64,000 nucleotides of DNA from Serratia plymuthica (GTDB lineage Bacteria; Pseudomonadota; Gammaproteobacteria; Enterobacterales; Enterobacteriaceae): the NCBI RefSeq assembly GCF_018336935.1, contig NZ_CP068771.1, positions 2,232,001 to 2,296,000 of the forward strand, written 5' to 3'. Within the stretch, counting starts at the first letter, position 1; each line of letters opens with the position of its first letter. Positions 7,819 through 16,595 of the stretch are shown piece after piece. Under the pieces are notes generated by a model. The model was not told where the DNA came from, searched no databases, and was given only the letters and a program-made list of their open reading frames with translations. Position numbers and translations under genes: made by a program.

Positions 7819-8907
7819 ATGAGTGATACCCACATCCGCGTGGTCGCCGGCCCCGCCAACTATTTTGCTTTCCCCGGTGCGATTGACCAACTGGCGCAGT
7901 TTTATTCGCCGCAGCAACTGGATAACGCGCTGTGGATTTATGGCCAGCGCGCGCTGGCGGCAGCCAAGCCCTGGTTGCCTGAGGCGTTTGACGCGCCCGC
8001 AGCCCGCAGGGTGTTGTTCAACAGCCATTGCAGTGAAAGCACGGTGCAAAACATCGTGCAACAGGCGGGGGCGGATCGGCAGGTGGTGATTGGCCTTGGC
8101 GGCGGTGCGGTGCTCGATACCGCCAAAGTGGTGGCGCGCCGGCTGGGTCTGCCGGTGGTGGCGATCCCGACCATTGCCGCAACCTGCGCCGCCTGGACGC
8201 CGCTTTCGGTCTGGTATAACGATCAGGGGCAGGCGTTGCGCTACGAAATTTTCAAGGATGCAAATCATCTGGTCCTGGTGGAGCCGGAAATCATTCTGCG
8301 TGCGCCGAAGGCGTATTTACTGGCGGGCATTGGCGATACGCTGGCGAAATGGTACGAAGCGGCGGTGCTCAGCCCGCAACCGGAACGTTTGCCGCTCACC
8401 GTGCAACTGGGCCTGAATACCGCGCTGACCCTGCGCGACGTGCTGCTCACCGAAAGCGAAGCGGCGTTGCAGGCGCTGGCGCAGGGGCAATTGAGCCGGC
8501 CTTTCCTCAATGTCCTGGAGGCGATTATCGCCGGCGGCGGCCTGGTGGGCGGATTGGGGGATCGTTACACCCGCATCGCGGCGGCGCATGCGGTGCATAA
8601 CGGCCTGACCGCCTTGCCACAGACCGATGCCTTCCTGCATGGCACCAAGGTGGCCTATGGCATTCTGGTGCAAAGCGCCTTGCTGGAGCAGTGGGAAACC
8701 GTCACGCAGTTAATCGCGCTTTACCGCCGCCTGGATCTGCCGGTAAATCTGGCCGCATTGGCGGTGGATATTCACGATGACGAGCAGATTCGGCGCCTGA
8801 TTGCACGCACCTTGCAGCAGGGCGAGTCGATTCATCTGCTGCCGGTCGCGCTCAGCGAGGCCACATTGCGTTCTGCGCTGAGCTATGTGGAGGCGCAAGC
8901 CGCCTAG
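7819..8907 (+). CDS. hcxA: Hydroxycarboxylate dehydrogenase A (YbdH family), iron-containing alcohol dehydrogenase type
   Basis: A 362-residue protein, the same length as E. coli HcxA/YbdH, which reduces 2-oxo acids such as oxobutyrate with NAD(P)H. Strong family blocks are visible: RVVAGPANYF at the N-terminus, GLGGGAVLDTAKVVARRLGL (nucleotide-binding Gly-rich motif, about residues 92-111), PTIAATCAAWTPLSVWYN, and the metal-site region GGGLVGGLGDRYTR followed by AAAHAVHNGLT. The start was placed at 7819 because an AAGGA site lies eight bases upstream and the E. coli protein begins at the equivalent residue; an in-frame upstream ATG at 7729 would add an unrelated extension. A perfect hairpin follows the stop. 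Confidence 0.9.
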   Translation: MSDTHIRVVAGPANYFAFPGAIDQLAQFYSPQQLDNALWIYGQRALAAAKPWLPEAFDAPAARRVLFNSHCSESTVQNIVQQAGADRQVVIGLGGGAVLDTAKVVARRLGLPVVAIPTIAATCAAWTPLSVWYNDQGQALRYEIFKDANHLVLVEPEIILRAPKAYLLAGIGDTLAKWYEAAVLSPQPERLPLTVQLGLNTALTLRDVLLTESEAALQALAQGQLSRPFLNVLEAIIAGGGLVGGLGDRYTRIAAAHAVHNGLTALPQTDAFLHGTKVAYGILVQSALLEQWETVTQLIALYRRLDLPVNLAALAVDIHDDEQIRRLIARTLQQGESIHLLPVALSEATLRSALSYVEAQAA

Positions 8908-8913
8908 GTAAAA

Positions 8914-8935
8914 CGGGGGAAAGAGCTTTCCCCCG
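8914..8935. terminator. Intrinsic terminator between convergent hcxA and SDR genes
   Basis: CGGGGGAAAG pairs with CTTTCCCCCG around a 2-nt centre, forming a perfect palindrome. On the minus strand it is followed by TTTT, so it best fits the SDR gene, but it is positioned to stop both transcripts. Confidence 0.8.
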
Positions 8936-8941
8936 CTTCGA

Positions 8942-9967
8942 TTAGCTTTTAGAGGCGTTATTGCGCAACCAGGTTACCGTATCGCCGATCGTTTGTTCTA
9001 CCGGCCGGAATGTCAGGCCCAGTTCCCGTTCGCTTTTGGCATGATTGAAATGGGAGCGGTTGGCCTCTTTGACCATCAAACGCACCGTCGCCAAACTGAG
9101 CAAGACCGGCTTGCCGCTGAGGCGGGCGTACGCTTCCTGCAGCGCGGCGATGATATAGAGCAGCGGTAATGGCAAGGTGCGCTTTGGCGTTTGAACCCCG
9201 GCTATTTTGCCCAGCAGCGGCACCAGTTGCTGCATGGTCATATGTCGTCCCGCGGCCAGGTAGCGTTCTGCGCGTTTGCCGCGCTCGGCTGCCAGGATCA
9301 TCGCTAACGCCACATCTCGCGCGTCAACCACTGAAAAACTGCCCGGCACCAGGCCCGGCAATTTACCGTTCATCACGTCGCTGGCCAGTTGCCCGGAAGA
9401 AGTGGGGCCGAGATCGGCCGGGCCCCACATCCAGCCCGGCAGGACCAGGTTGCCGTTCATATCGGGGTGGCTTTGCAGAAACGCCAGTACTGCCTCGTCA
9501 GCCAGAATTTTACTGCGGTAATAATCATCGGCATCCTCCGAACGACGCAGGCAGGTTTCGTCTATCGGCATGCCCGGTTCACCATTGAGCACTGCGATGG
9601 AGGAGGTATGAACAAAACGGCGAATGCCTGCGCGGTAAGCCTGCTCCAGCAGACGTTCCGTGCCGTCGACGTTGATCGCTTTCAGTTCGGGCCAGTGGCT
9701 GCCGCCCTTGTAGTTATCACGAAAATACGCGGCGGTGTGGAACAGTACGTCGCACCCTTGCAGATGTACGGCAAAGGCGGCCACATCGGCCATGTCGCCG
9801 GCGACCAGTTCCACGCCCTCGAGGGAGCCGAACTGCCAGCGGCCTTTATCCAGCGAGCGTACCAGCGCTTTGACGTGGCAGCCTTTTGCAACCAACTCTC
9901 TGACCAGATTATTGCCGAGCAACCCCGTTGCGCCGGTGACAAAAGCCGTTTTCATGTTCATCATCAT
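8942..9967 (-). CDS. Extended SDR / NAD-dependent epimerase-dehydratase
   Basis: A 341-residue protein with the Rossmann dinucleotide motif TGATGLLGNNLV near the N-terminus and the SDR catalytic YRSKILADE (Tyr-x-x-x-Lys) near residue 150, as in NAD(P)-dependent reductases of the dihydroflavonol-4-reductase-like group. The substrate is unknown. The start has several adjacent ATG codons (MMMNMK) and no strong ribosome-binding site, so the exact start may lie up to four codons downstream. The gene is divergent from a TetR regulator, and the 120-base gap holds repeated TGATATCTyAAwT elements, so it is the likely target of that regulator. Confidence 0.8.
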   Translation of the reverse strand: MMMNMKTAFVTGATGLLGNNLVRELVAKGCHVKALVRSLDKGRWQFGSLEGVELVAGDMADVAAFAVHLQGCDVLFHTAAYFRDNYKGGSHWPELKAINVDGTERLLEQAYRAGIRRFVHTSSIAVLNGEPGMPIDETCLRRSEDADDYYRSKILADEAVLAFLQSHPDMNGNLVLPGWMWGPADLGPTSSGQLASDVMNGKLPGLVPGSFSVVDARDVALAMILAAERGKRAERYLAAGRHMTMQQLVPLLGKIAGVQTPKRTLPLPLLYIIAALQEAYARLSGKPVLLSLATVRLMVKEANRSHFNHAKSERELGLTFRPVEQTIGDTVTWLRNNASKS

Positions 9968-9997
9968 TAAAATCTTAAGTGAGTTTCAAAGTTCATA

Positions 9998-10049
9998 TGA
10001 TATCTTAATTTAGTGACGTGCATTTAAAATATCAAGTGATATCTCAAAT
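9998..10049. promoter_or_regulatory. Candidate TetR operator region between SDR and TetR genes
   Basis: TGATATCTTAATT (9998-10010) and TGATATCTCAAAT (10037-10049) are near-identical direct repeats, and the second overlaps a perfect 14-bp palindrome ATATCA-AG-TGATAT at 10029-10042. The location in the divergent gap suggests binding by the adjacent TetR protein; this is inference. Confidence 0.5.
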
Positions 10050-10088
10050 GCGTATCCATTACGCCAAAGCAGCCTAAAGTCGAAGAAG

Positions 10089-10706
10089 ATGAAGACAGAG
10101 AAAAAGCGGTTAACCCGCGAAGAAAGTCAGCAGCAAACCCGCGAGCAGTTGCTTGAAACCGCGCGCCAATTGTTTATCGCCGGCGGTTACGGCGGTACCT
10201 CAATCCGGGATATCGCCAGCCAGGCCGGGTATTCCCAGGGGGCGTTTTATTCCAACTTTGCCTCTAAGGAGGCCTTGCTGCTGCAACTGTTACAACGCCA
10301 TATGGAAGCGGAGGCCACGCAACTCACTGCGCTGGCGCAGAGTGATAGCGATACGCCGGAGCACGTGCTGACGGCGCTGGAGGCCTGGGCGGCGACCCTG
10401 AATCTGGAGGCGGACTGGTGCATGCTGTCGGTTGAGCTGCAGTTGCACGCGAAACGCAGCCCGGCTTTTGCCGTGGAGTACAAAAATATCTGTGACGTTC
10501 ATCAGGCAAAAATTGGTGAGGTGATTGGATCACTGTTTCAACGGGTAGGCAAAGCGCCGCCGGCGGATCAAAACGAATTGGCGGCGGCCTTTATGGCGAT
10601 GGCGCACGGGCTGGCTTTGCAGCGGACCGGCACCGGCGCCGATCCCTCCGGCAAATTGATCATGCTGTTTCTGCGCAGCCTGCTGTTTGCGCCGGCGGCA
10701 ACCTGA
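10089..10706 (+). CDS. TetR/AcrR-family transcriptional regulator
   Basis: A 205-residue protein with the TetR N-terminal helix-turn-helix (ARQLFIAGGYGGTSIRDIA followed by AGYSQGAFYSNFASKEALL, about residues 22-62) and a helical ligand-binding C-terminal half. Members usually repress the neighbouring divergent gene and release DNA on binding a small molecule. Here the divergent gene is the SDR oxidoreductase, with operator-like repeats between them. The natural ligand is unknown. Confidence 0.85.
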   Translation: MKTEKKRLTREESQQQTREQLLETARQLFIAGGYGGTSIRDIASQAGYSQGAFYSNFASKEALLLQLLQRHMEAEATQLTALAQSDSDTPEHVLTALEAWAATLNLEADWCMLSVELQLHAKRSPAFAVEYKNICDVHQAKIGEVIGSLFQRVGKAPPADQNELAAAFMAMAHGLALQRTGTGADPSGKLIMLFLRSLLFAPAAT

Positions 10707-10822
10707 AATGCCTGGCGCAGACGCGCCCGTAAATGATCTCGCAATTCAATGAGGTCTGGTCCTTATCCAGAACGGCAAAAGCTCGCGAAGCGAGCCGGAT
10801 TTCGATGCAAACAGGTTAAGTT

Positions 10823-10842
10823 CCCCAGCCGAGAGGCTGGGG
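10823..10842. terminator. Hairpin at the 3' ends of TetR and PfpI genes
   Basis: CCCCAGCC and GGCTGGGG enclose a GAGA loop (8-bp perfect arms). A second smaller hairpin, GCTCGC-GAA-GCGAGC, lies at 10781-10795. Neither is followed by a long T-run on either strand, so termination strength is uncertain, but their place between convergent gene ends fits. Confidence 0.5.
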
Positions 10843-10850
10843 AGAGACGG

Positions 10851-11693
10851 TCATTTCAGTCGTTTGAGCAGTTCGTCAGCGACGCCGACAGCGGATGCCG
10901 GATTCTGGCCGGTGATCAGTTCACGATCGGTGACCACATGCGACGTAAAGGGCTGCGTATTGCTGCTGTATACGCCACCGGCCTGTTCCAGCGCCGTTTG
11001 CGGGTAGAATTTCATTTCTCCGCCGTTGAGCAGGCTTTTGGCCAACTGCTCTTCAGCGTTGCTGATCACCGTCATGCGGTAACCGGCGTAAATCCAGTCG
11101 GCGGGTTTTACTGCGTGACCGGTGGCGGCCAGCCGCTGAGTAAACGCCGGCGCGTCAGTCATGGCTGAAAGTAATGCGATAGGACCGTGGCAAACCAGCG
11201 CGGTGGGTTTTCCCCGCGCATGGAAATCCTGCAGCACTTTCCCCAGTTCGGGGCTGGTCAGCAGATCCTGCATCGGCGCATGCCCGCCGGGTACGTAGAT
11301 GGCGTCAAAATTGGCATAGCCCATCTGGGCAACGCGCGACAGGCTGACGACCGGCGACTCGCTGCGGGAGGTCAGTTTCAGTTTGGACAATAACGCGCGG
11401 TGAGCCTGCAACGCGGTGACGTCATTATCGAAATACATCTTGTCATCCGAAGAGGCATCCAGCGTCGGGGCATTGCCCTCCGGGGTGGCGAAGGTCACAT
11501 GGTGGCCGGCATCCAGCAGCAGTTTGACCGGTTGCATCAGTTCATTCAGATAAAAACCGGTAGGGAATACCTTGCCGTCTTTGAGGTCCAAATGGTTGGC
11601 ATCAGACAACACCACCAACACATTGGCGGCTTGTGCCTGCATGGCGGCGAAACCCAGCGTGGCAGCGAGGGCGAATTTACGGATCGGACTCAT
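10851..11693 (-). CDS. Secreted DJ-1/PfpI (class I glutamine amidotransferase-like) protein
   Basis: A 280-residue protein with an N-terminal signal peptide (LAATLGFAAMQAQA, cleavage near residue 22) and a DJ-1/PfpI domain: VLVVLSDANHLDLKDGK, the central IYVPGGHAPMQDL strand, and the nucleophile elbow ALVCHGPIALL with its Cys at about residue 161. This resembles the HchA/Hsp31-like subgroup with the GGHG-type acidic site. Such proteins act as glyoxalases, chaperones or hydrolases; export to the periplasm is the unusual point. Monocistronic, flanked by hairpins downstream. Confidence 0.8.
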   Translation of the reverse strand: MSPIRKFALAATLGFAAMQAQAANVLVVLSDANHLDLKDGKVFPTGFYLNELMQPVKLLLDAGHHVTFATPEGNAPTLDASSDDKMYFDNDVTALQAHRALLSKLKLTSRSESPVVSLSRVAQMGYANFDAIYVPGGHAPMQDLLTSPELGKVLQDFHARGKPTALVCHGPIALLSAMTDAPAFTQRLAATGHAVKPADWIYAGYRMTVISNAEEQLAKSLLNGGEMKFYPQTALEQAGGVYSSNTQPFTSHVVTDRELITGQNPASAVGVADELLKRLK

Positions 11694-11849
11694 GGCGGTT
11701 CTCCTTATGAATATGCCGCCACTTTATCCTTGCCTTTATGAGAGATAAATCAGGTAAAAAGGAAAACATTTGTTCTTTCGGGGATAAGATCGCCGTATGG
11801 ACCCTTTAGTATCGATTCTGTTTAACGCCGCCATTCCGCTTTGCGACCA

Positions 11850-12728
11850 CTATCCGTTCAGTACCAGAGAAATCTTCGGATATCTTTCGCACATAAACTC
11901 AACGAACGCCCGAACCTTCGGCGCGGTCAGGCGCCTCGAGGTATGCAACACCCAGAGCTTAACCTCGACACCCGATACCGTACCCCATTGAACCAATTCG
12001 CCGCGAGCAAGCTGCTTGCCTACGATTGATTGCGGGATCAGGGCGGCACCACCGCCGGCGATAGCGGCGTCGCGGATCATCAGGAATGAGGAAAATCTCA
12101 GTCTGGGGATGGGGTCGAGGACCAGACGGCCTTCGTCCAGATGCCATGTTGCAGGCTGGGCGTTTGAAAACACGATGGCGGGCACGGGGCTGACCTGCCC
12201 GGTCGCTGCCGGCATGGGTACCGAAGGGGCGGCTACGACGACCTGACGATCTTCGGCAAAGCACCGGCCGATCAAGCCGCTGTCGGGCCTGGGATTGATA
12301 CGAATGGCAACGTCAAAGTGTTCTTCGACAAGGTCAACCATACGGTCCTCTGCCACGATCTCAATCGTTATCTCTGGATAGGCGGCACAGAACTCGGCGG
12401 CAATTTGCCCCATGGAAAGCTGCGAAAACAGCACCGGGGAAGCAACGCGCAAATGCCCACGGGGTGTCGAGATCCCTTCCCGGACCGCTGTCATGGCCTC
12501 AACGACTTCGTTTATCGAGCCGCTGGTCCGCGCCATCAACATGTCGCCCGCTTCGGTGAGCTTAAGTCCACGGGCGCTGCGCTCAATAAGCCGCACTCCA
12601 AGTTGTTCTTCAAGATCGGCGATACGGCGCGACAAGGTCGCCTTCGACCTGCCGCTCGCGCGGCTTGCCTTTCCCAATCCACCATGTGTTGCGACAAGCG
12701 CAAAGTCGACCAAAGCATTCAGATCCAT
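11850..12728 (-). CDS. LysR-family transcriptional regulator
   Basis: A 292-residue protein with the canonical LysR winged-helix N-terminus (LGKASRASGRSKATLSRRIA, about residues 18-37, then LEEQLGVRLIERS) and a periplasmic-binding-protein-like effector domain. It is divergent from the quinone-oxidoreductase-like gene at 12832 with only 103 bases between, the classic arrangement for a LysR activator/repressor of that gene. Effector unknown. Confidence 0.85.
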   Translation of the reverse strand: MDLNALVDFALVATHGGLGKASRASGRSKATLSRRIADLEEQLGVRLIERSARGLKLTEAGDMLMARTSGSINEVVEAMTAVREGISTPRGHLRVASPVLFSQLSMGQIAAEFCAAYPEITIEIVAEDRMVDLVEEHFDVAIRINPRPDSGLIGRCFAEDRQVVVAAPSVPMPAATGQVSPVPAIVFSNAQPATWHLDEGRLVLDPIPRLRFSSFLMIRDAAIAGGGAALIPQSIVGKQLARGELVQWGTVSGVEVKLWVLHTSRRLTAPKVRAFVEFMCERYPKISLVLNG

Positions 12729-12831
12729 ACTGTTCCATTTATGAAACGAGATGTCTCGATTTTAGAGTCTGTTTCTTATATCTGCAACGCTCTATCTTCT
12801 CCTTACCGCAACATGAAATGAGGAACAAGCA

Positions 12832-13767
12832 ATGAGCATCACTCAACGAGCCGTACTGATTAAAGAATACGGCGGCGCAGATGCCGTCGAAGTCGCAGAG
12901 GTGGCCATACCCCAGGTCGGGCAGGATCAGGTTCTGGTCCGGGTGCGCGCTGCCGGCGTGAACGGCCTTGACTGGAAAGTCCGGGAAGGCTACGTCCGGG
13001 ATGCGTTCCCGCTTCCTTTACCGGCCGTGCTGGGCATTGAATTAGCCGGTGTTGTCGAGGCCATCGGCCCGGGAGTCACCCGTTTTCGTGTCGGCGACCG
13101 CGTCATGGGGGCATTGGGCGGGCTTGGCGCGTATGCCGAGTTCGTGGCCGTCAATGAGGCTAACCTGGCCCGCACGCCGGAAGGCCTGGACGACGTTCAT
13201 GCCGCCGCCATCCCGGTGGCAGCCACCGCCGCCTGGCAGAGCCTTCATCATGCGGGGCCGGTTTCTCAGGGGCAGCGCATTCTTGTTCAGGGTGCGGCAG
13301 GAGGGCTGGGCGGTTATGCCGTGCAGTATGCCAAGCGGGCCGGAGCCGAGGTTTTTGCCACGGTGGCCAAAGCCGGTCAGGAATATGTGCGCAGTCTCGG
13401 CGCTGATCATGTCATCGACTATCAGTCCCAACGATTCGAGGACAGTGTCCGGGATATTGACCTGGTGCTCGACTATGTCGGAGGAGAGGTGCTCGATCGA
13501 TCCTGGCAGGTGCTGGCGCAAAACGGCGTCATCGTCGGCACCTCGTCCCCCGATATTCTGGCCCGCATACCGGCAGGTCGTCGTGGCCTGTGGTTTATGA
13601 GCAAGCCGGATGGCTTACTGCTTGAAAAGTTGGCCATCGAGATTGCAAGCGGCACGTTGAAGTCAAAGATCGGTGAGGTGGTCGGCTTTGCCGACATTCC
13701 GCTGGCCATTGAACGCTATCGTACCGCTCCCCGGATCGGCAAGGTTGTCGTTGATTTCCTGCGCTGA
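12832..13767 (+). CDS. NADP-dependent zinc-free MDR oxidoreductase (quinone oxidoreductase-like)
   Basis: A 311-residue medium-chain dehydrogenase/reductase with the QOR/zeta-crystallin layout: N-terminal GroES-like domain (AAGVNGLDWKVREGY, GIELAGVVEAIGPGV) and Rossmann domain with VQGAAGGLGGYAVQYAKRAG (about residues 153-172). The catalytic zinc ligands of alcohol dehydrogenases are absent, as expected for quinone/enone reductases. It lies divergently next to a LysR regulator. Likely a stress or xenobiotic enone reductase; the substrate is not readable. Confidence 0.85.
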   Translation: MSITQRAVLIKEYGGADAVEVAEVAIPQVGQDQVLVRVRAAGVNGLDWKVREGYVRDAFPLPLPAVLGIELAGVVEAIGPGVTRFRVGDRVMGALGGLGAYAEFVAVNEANLARTPEGLDDVHAAAIPVAATAAWQSLHHAGPVSQGQRILVQGAAGGLGGYAVQYAKRAGAEVFATVAKAGQEYVRSLGADHVIDYQSQRFEDSVRDIDLVLDYVGGEVLDRSWQVLAQNGVIVGTSSPDILARIPAGRRGLWFMSKPDGLLLEKLAIEIASGTLKSKIGEVVGFADIPLAIERYRTAPRIGKVVVDFLR

Positions 13768-13844
13768 TTCGTTCGCGCGGCGATCGCGGGTCTCTCTCTC
13801 GCTCGCCGCGCACTGCCGGGGATTTCTTGCCGGATGGGGCCGGT

Positions 13845-14951
13845 TCAGGCTTGCGGAATGACGATATCGGCGCTGATGCGCGCGCCGTCGGCATCGAACA
13901 CCAGGCATTGCTGTGGCTGGAATCCCGGTTGCAATTTTTGATAGGGCCGGAAATGGGCATCGCCGGGCAACAGCATTTTGAAACCGTCGTGGCCGTGGCA
14001 TTGGCCGAACAGATAGGTGTTGTTGCCGAGCCGTTCCACCACTTCGCAGTGGAAATCCAGGCGTAACGGCGAATCGGAGTGGGTTGTCAGGTGCTCGGGG
14101 CGAATACCCAGCGTCACCGGCTCGCCGGGAGAAACCTGCAGGGTGGAGAGGGCGAGAGCCAGGGTTTTGTCTGGGCCTATGGAGACGGTCAGCAGCTCCG
14201 GCGCCCAGCTCACCACGGTGGCCGGCAAAAAGTTCATCTTCGGCGAGCCGATAAACCCGGCGACGAATTTGTTGATCGGGTTGTAATACAGCGCCATCGG
14301 CGCGCCCATCTGTTCCACCTTGCCGTAATTCATGACCACAATCTTGTCGGCCAGCGTCATCGCTTCAACCTGATCGTGGGTGACATACACCATGGTGGTT
14401 TTCAGCTCTTGGTGCAGCTTGGCGATATGCAGGCGCATGTCGACCCGCAGCTCGGCATCCAGGTTGGAAAGTGGTTCATCGAACATGAAGACTTTGGGAT
14501 TGCGCACGATGGCGCGCCCGATAGCGGTGCGTTGGCGCTGGCCGCCGGAAAGCTGTTTGGGTTTTCTGTCCAGCAGATGGGTCAGTTGCAGGGTTTTTGC
14601 CACCATCTCGATTTGATGGCGGATCTCTTCTTTTGGCGTGCCGTTCACCTTTAACCCATAACCCATGTTTTCGGCGACGGTCATGTGCGGGTAGAGCGCG
14701 TAGGACTGAAACACCATGGCTACGCCCCGGTGAGCGGGCGCGACATCGTTAACCCGTTCTTCGCCAATCAGGATATCGCCGTCGCTGATCTCCTCCAGCC
14801 CGGCAATCATGCGCAGCAGCGTAGATTTACCGCAGCCGGACGGCCCCACGAACACGGCGAATTCACCGCCTTTAATCTCAAGGTTGATATTGTGCAACGT
14901 CACCGTTTTACCAAAACGCTTGGTGACATTCCTCAGTCTTATGCTGGACAT
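13845..14951 (-). CDS. ganK: Galactan-oligosaccharide ABC transporter ATPase (MalK/UgpC type)
   Basis: A 368-residue ABC ATPase with Walker A GPSGCGKST (about residues 37-45), signature LSGGQRQRTAIGRA, Walker B VFMFDEPLSNLD and a C-terminal OB-fold regulatory domain, as in MalK/UgpC/MsmX proteins that energise oligosaccharide importers. It is divergent from the binding-protein/permease genes ganEFG, which have no other ATPase in the cluster, so it is assigned to them following the Dickeya gan locus. The 363-base intergenic region contains operator-like elements shared with ganL. It could also serve other sugar importers, as MsmX does. Confidence 0.85.
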   Translation of the reverse strand: MSSIRLRNVTKRFGKTVTLHNINLEIKGGEFAVFVGPSGCGKSTLLRMIAGLEEISDGDILIGEERVNDVAPAHRGVAMVFQSYALYPHMTVAENMGYGLKVNGTPKEEIRHQIEMVAKTLQLTHLLDRKPKQLSGGQRQRTAIGRAIVRNPKVFMFDEPLSNLDAELRVDMRLHIAKLHQELKTTMVYVTHDQVEAMTLADKIVVMNYGKVEQMGAPMALYYNPINKFVAGFIGSPKMNFLPATVVSWAPELLTVSIGPDKTLALALSTLQVSPGEPVTLGIRPEHLTTHSDSPLRLDFHCEVVERLGNNTYLFGQCHGHDGFKMLLPGDAHFRPYQKLQPGFQPQQCLVFDADGARISADIVIPQA

Positions 14952-15314
14952 CTTGTTGATCCTCGGAAGTTATCAATAGGCAAACCTGTCAGGGCGTTAT
15001 CTGGCTGTTATCTCGCTTTTATGTAATACGTATAACAATTATTTTCCCATCGTCATAACGGCCAGAAAGTCTTGAAAAGACTATAACTGCGCTGGATTTC
15101 AAGCCATATCACCGGTTTTCATTTCTGCAATAACGATCACACAATAGTGATAATTGTATAGAGTTGGCGCGCTTCTCAGCGTAGCGTATAACAAGCCGAG
15201 GCAATGAACGGGTTGTCGCATTAGACGTTGTAATACTGAGCATTGTGTATGGCCTGAAACATCTAATCCCAAAGTGATAAAACAAAAATGTAATACCTTC
15301 ACATGAGGTGGGTA
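14952..15314. promoter_or_regulatory. Divergent ganK-ganE control region with repeated operator-like elements
   Basis: No gene is present. Two related elements occur, TGTAATACGTATAAC at 15022-15036 and TGTAATACCTTCACAT at 15289-15304; the latter matches TGTATTACGTTCACAT upstream of ganL in 14 of 16 positions, suggesting GanR operators. A CRP-like sequence TGCAA-TAACGA-TCACA lies at 15126-15141. The second element ends 11 bases before the ganE start, where a bound repressor would block transcription or translation. Assignment of proteins to sites is inference. Confidence 0.55.
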
Positions 15315-16550
15315 ATGAAAATCAAAACAATCACTGCTCTGGTACTGGCCACATTGGCGGCCAGCCAATATTCCGGTTTCGCCCTCGCGGCGGCAGGCCA
15401 ACAGCTTACCGTCTGGGAAGACATCAAGAAGTCCGACGGCATCAAGGGTGCCATCGCCGATTTCGAAAAACAGAACGACGTGAAGGTTAACGTGCTGGAA
15501 ATGCCGTTTGCGCAGCAGATTGAAAAGCTGCGGCTGGACGGCCCGGCCGGTATCGGCCCCGATGTGCTGGTGATCCCTAACGATCAGGTGGGTGCGGCGG
15601 TAGTGCAAGGTTTGTTGTCGCCGATAAAGCTGGATAAGGCCGCAGCCGACGCCTTCACCAAGCCGTCCATCGGCGCGTTCACCATGAATCAAACGCTGTA
15701 CGGCGTGCCGAAAGCGGTAGAAACGCTGGTGCTGATTTACAACAAGGATCTGCTGCCGCAACCGCTGGCTAATCTGGATGCCTATTACGACTTCTCCAAA
15801 CAGCAGCGCGCGGTGGGAAAATACGGCTTGTTGGCCAAGTTTGACCAGATTTATTACAGCCGCGGCGCGATCGCCGGCATGGGCGGTTATATCTTCGGCA
15901 ACGACGGTAAAGGCGGGCTGAATCCGCTGGATATCGGCCTGAACACGCCCGGCGCCGTCGAAGCCGTGAGCTACCTGAAAAAATTCTACGCCGACGGCCT
16001 GTTCCCGGCGGGCATCATCGGCGATGGCGGGCTGAACGCCATCGATTCCCTGTTCACCGAGAAGAAAGCCGCCGCGGTGATCAACGGCCCGTGGGCCTTC
16101 CAGCCTTATGCCGACGCGGGCATCAACTATGGCGTGGCACCGCTGCCAACCTTGCCGAACGGCAAACCGATGAACTCCTTCCTGGGCGTGAAAGGCTACG
16201 TGGTTTCCACCTGGAGCAAGGATAAGGCGTTGGCGCAGAAGTTCATCGAGTTTATCAATCAGCCGGCCTACGTGAAAACGCGCTATCAGGTGACCAAAGA
16301 AATCCCTCCGCTGGTGGCGATGATTGAGGATCCGCTGATCAAGAACGACGAGAGGGCCAGCGCGGTAGCCATTCAGGCCAGCCACGCGACCGCCATGCCG
16401 GGCATTCCTGAAATGCAGGAGGTCTGGGGGCCGGCCAATGCGGCGCTGGAACTGAGCATGACCGGCAAACAACCGCCAAAAACGGCGCTGGACGATGCCG
16501 TCAAACAAATCAAAATGCAAATCGAAGCGATGCAGGCCAGCAACCAGTAA
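15315..16550 (+). CDS. ganE: Galactan-oligosaccharide periplasmic binding protein (MalE-like)
   Basis: A protein of about 411 residues with a cleavable signal peptide (TALVLATLAASQYSGFALA, cleavage near residue 26) and the cluster-1 solute-binding fold of MalE/GanO: LTVWEDIKKSDGIKGAIADF at the N-terminus, GPDVLVIPNDQVG and YGVPKAVETLVLIYNKDLL in the ligand cleft. It should bind beta-1,4-galacto-oligosaccharides in the periplasm and present them to GanFG-K. The start at 15315 is preferred over 15303 because the GAGGTGG ribosome-binding site sits between them. A hairpin immediately after the gene probably raises its expression relative to the permease genes. Confidence 0.88.
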   Translation: MKIKTITALVLATLAASQYSGFALAAAGQQLTVWEDIKKSDGIKGAIADFEKQNDVKVNVLEMPFAQQIEKLRLDGPAGIGPDVLVIPNDQVGAAVVQGLLSPIKLDKAAADAFTKPSIGAFTMNQTLYGVPKAVETLVLIYNKDLLPQPLANLDAYYDFSKQQRAVGKYGLLAKFDQIYYSRGAIAGMGGYIFGNDGKGGLNPLDIGLNTPGAVEAVSYLKKFYADGLFPAGIIGDGGLNAIDSLFTEKKAAAVINGPWAFQPYADAGINYGVAPLPTLPNGKPMNSFLGVKGYVVSTWSKDKALAQKFIEFINQPAYVKTRYQVTKEIPPLVAMIEDPLIKNDERASAVAIQASHATAMPGIPEMQEVWGPANAALELSMTGKQPPKTALDDAVKQIKMQIEAMQASNQ

Positions 16551-16556
16551 CCGAGC

Positions 16557-16577
16557 AACGGGAGGTTTCCTCCCGTT
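16557..16577 (+). terminator. Intercistronic hairpin after the binding-protein gene
   Basis: AACGGGAGG and CCTCCCGTT form a perfect 9-bp stem with a TTT loop, followed by only TT-C, between ganE and ganF. Such partial terminators or 3'-end protectors are common after binding-protein genes and would give more GanE than membrane subunits. Confidence 0.7.
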
Positions 16578-16595
16578 TTCAAGAAGGAGCAGAAT

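Noticed and set aside
13775-13811. GCGCGGCG...CGCCGCGC as a terminator between the MDR gene and ganK
   Set aside because: The 21-base loop is long and no T-run follows; kept out of the feature list.
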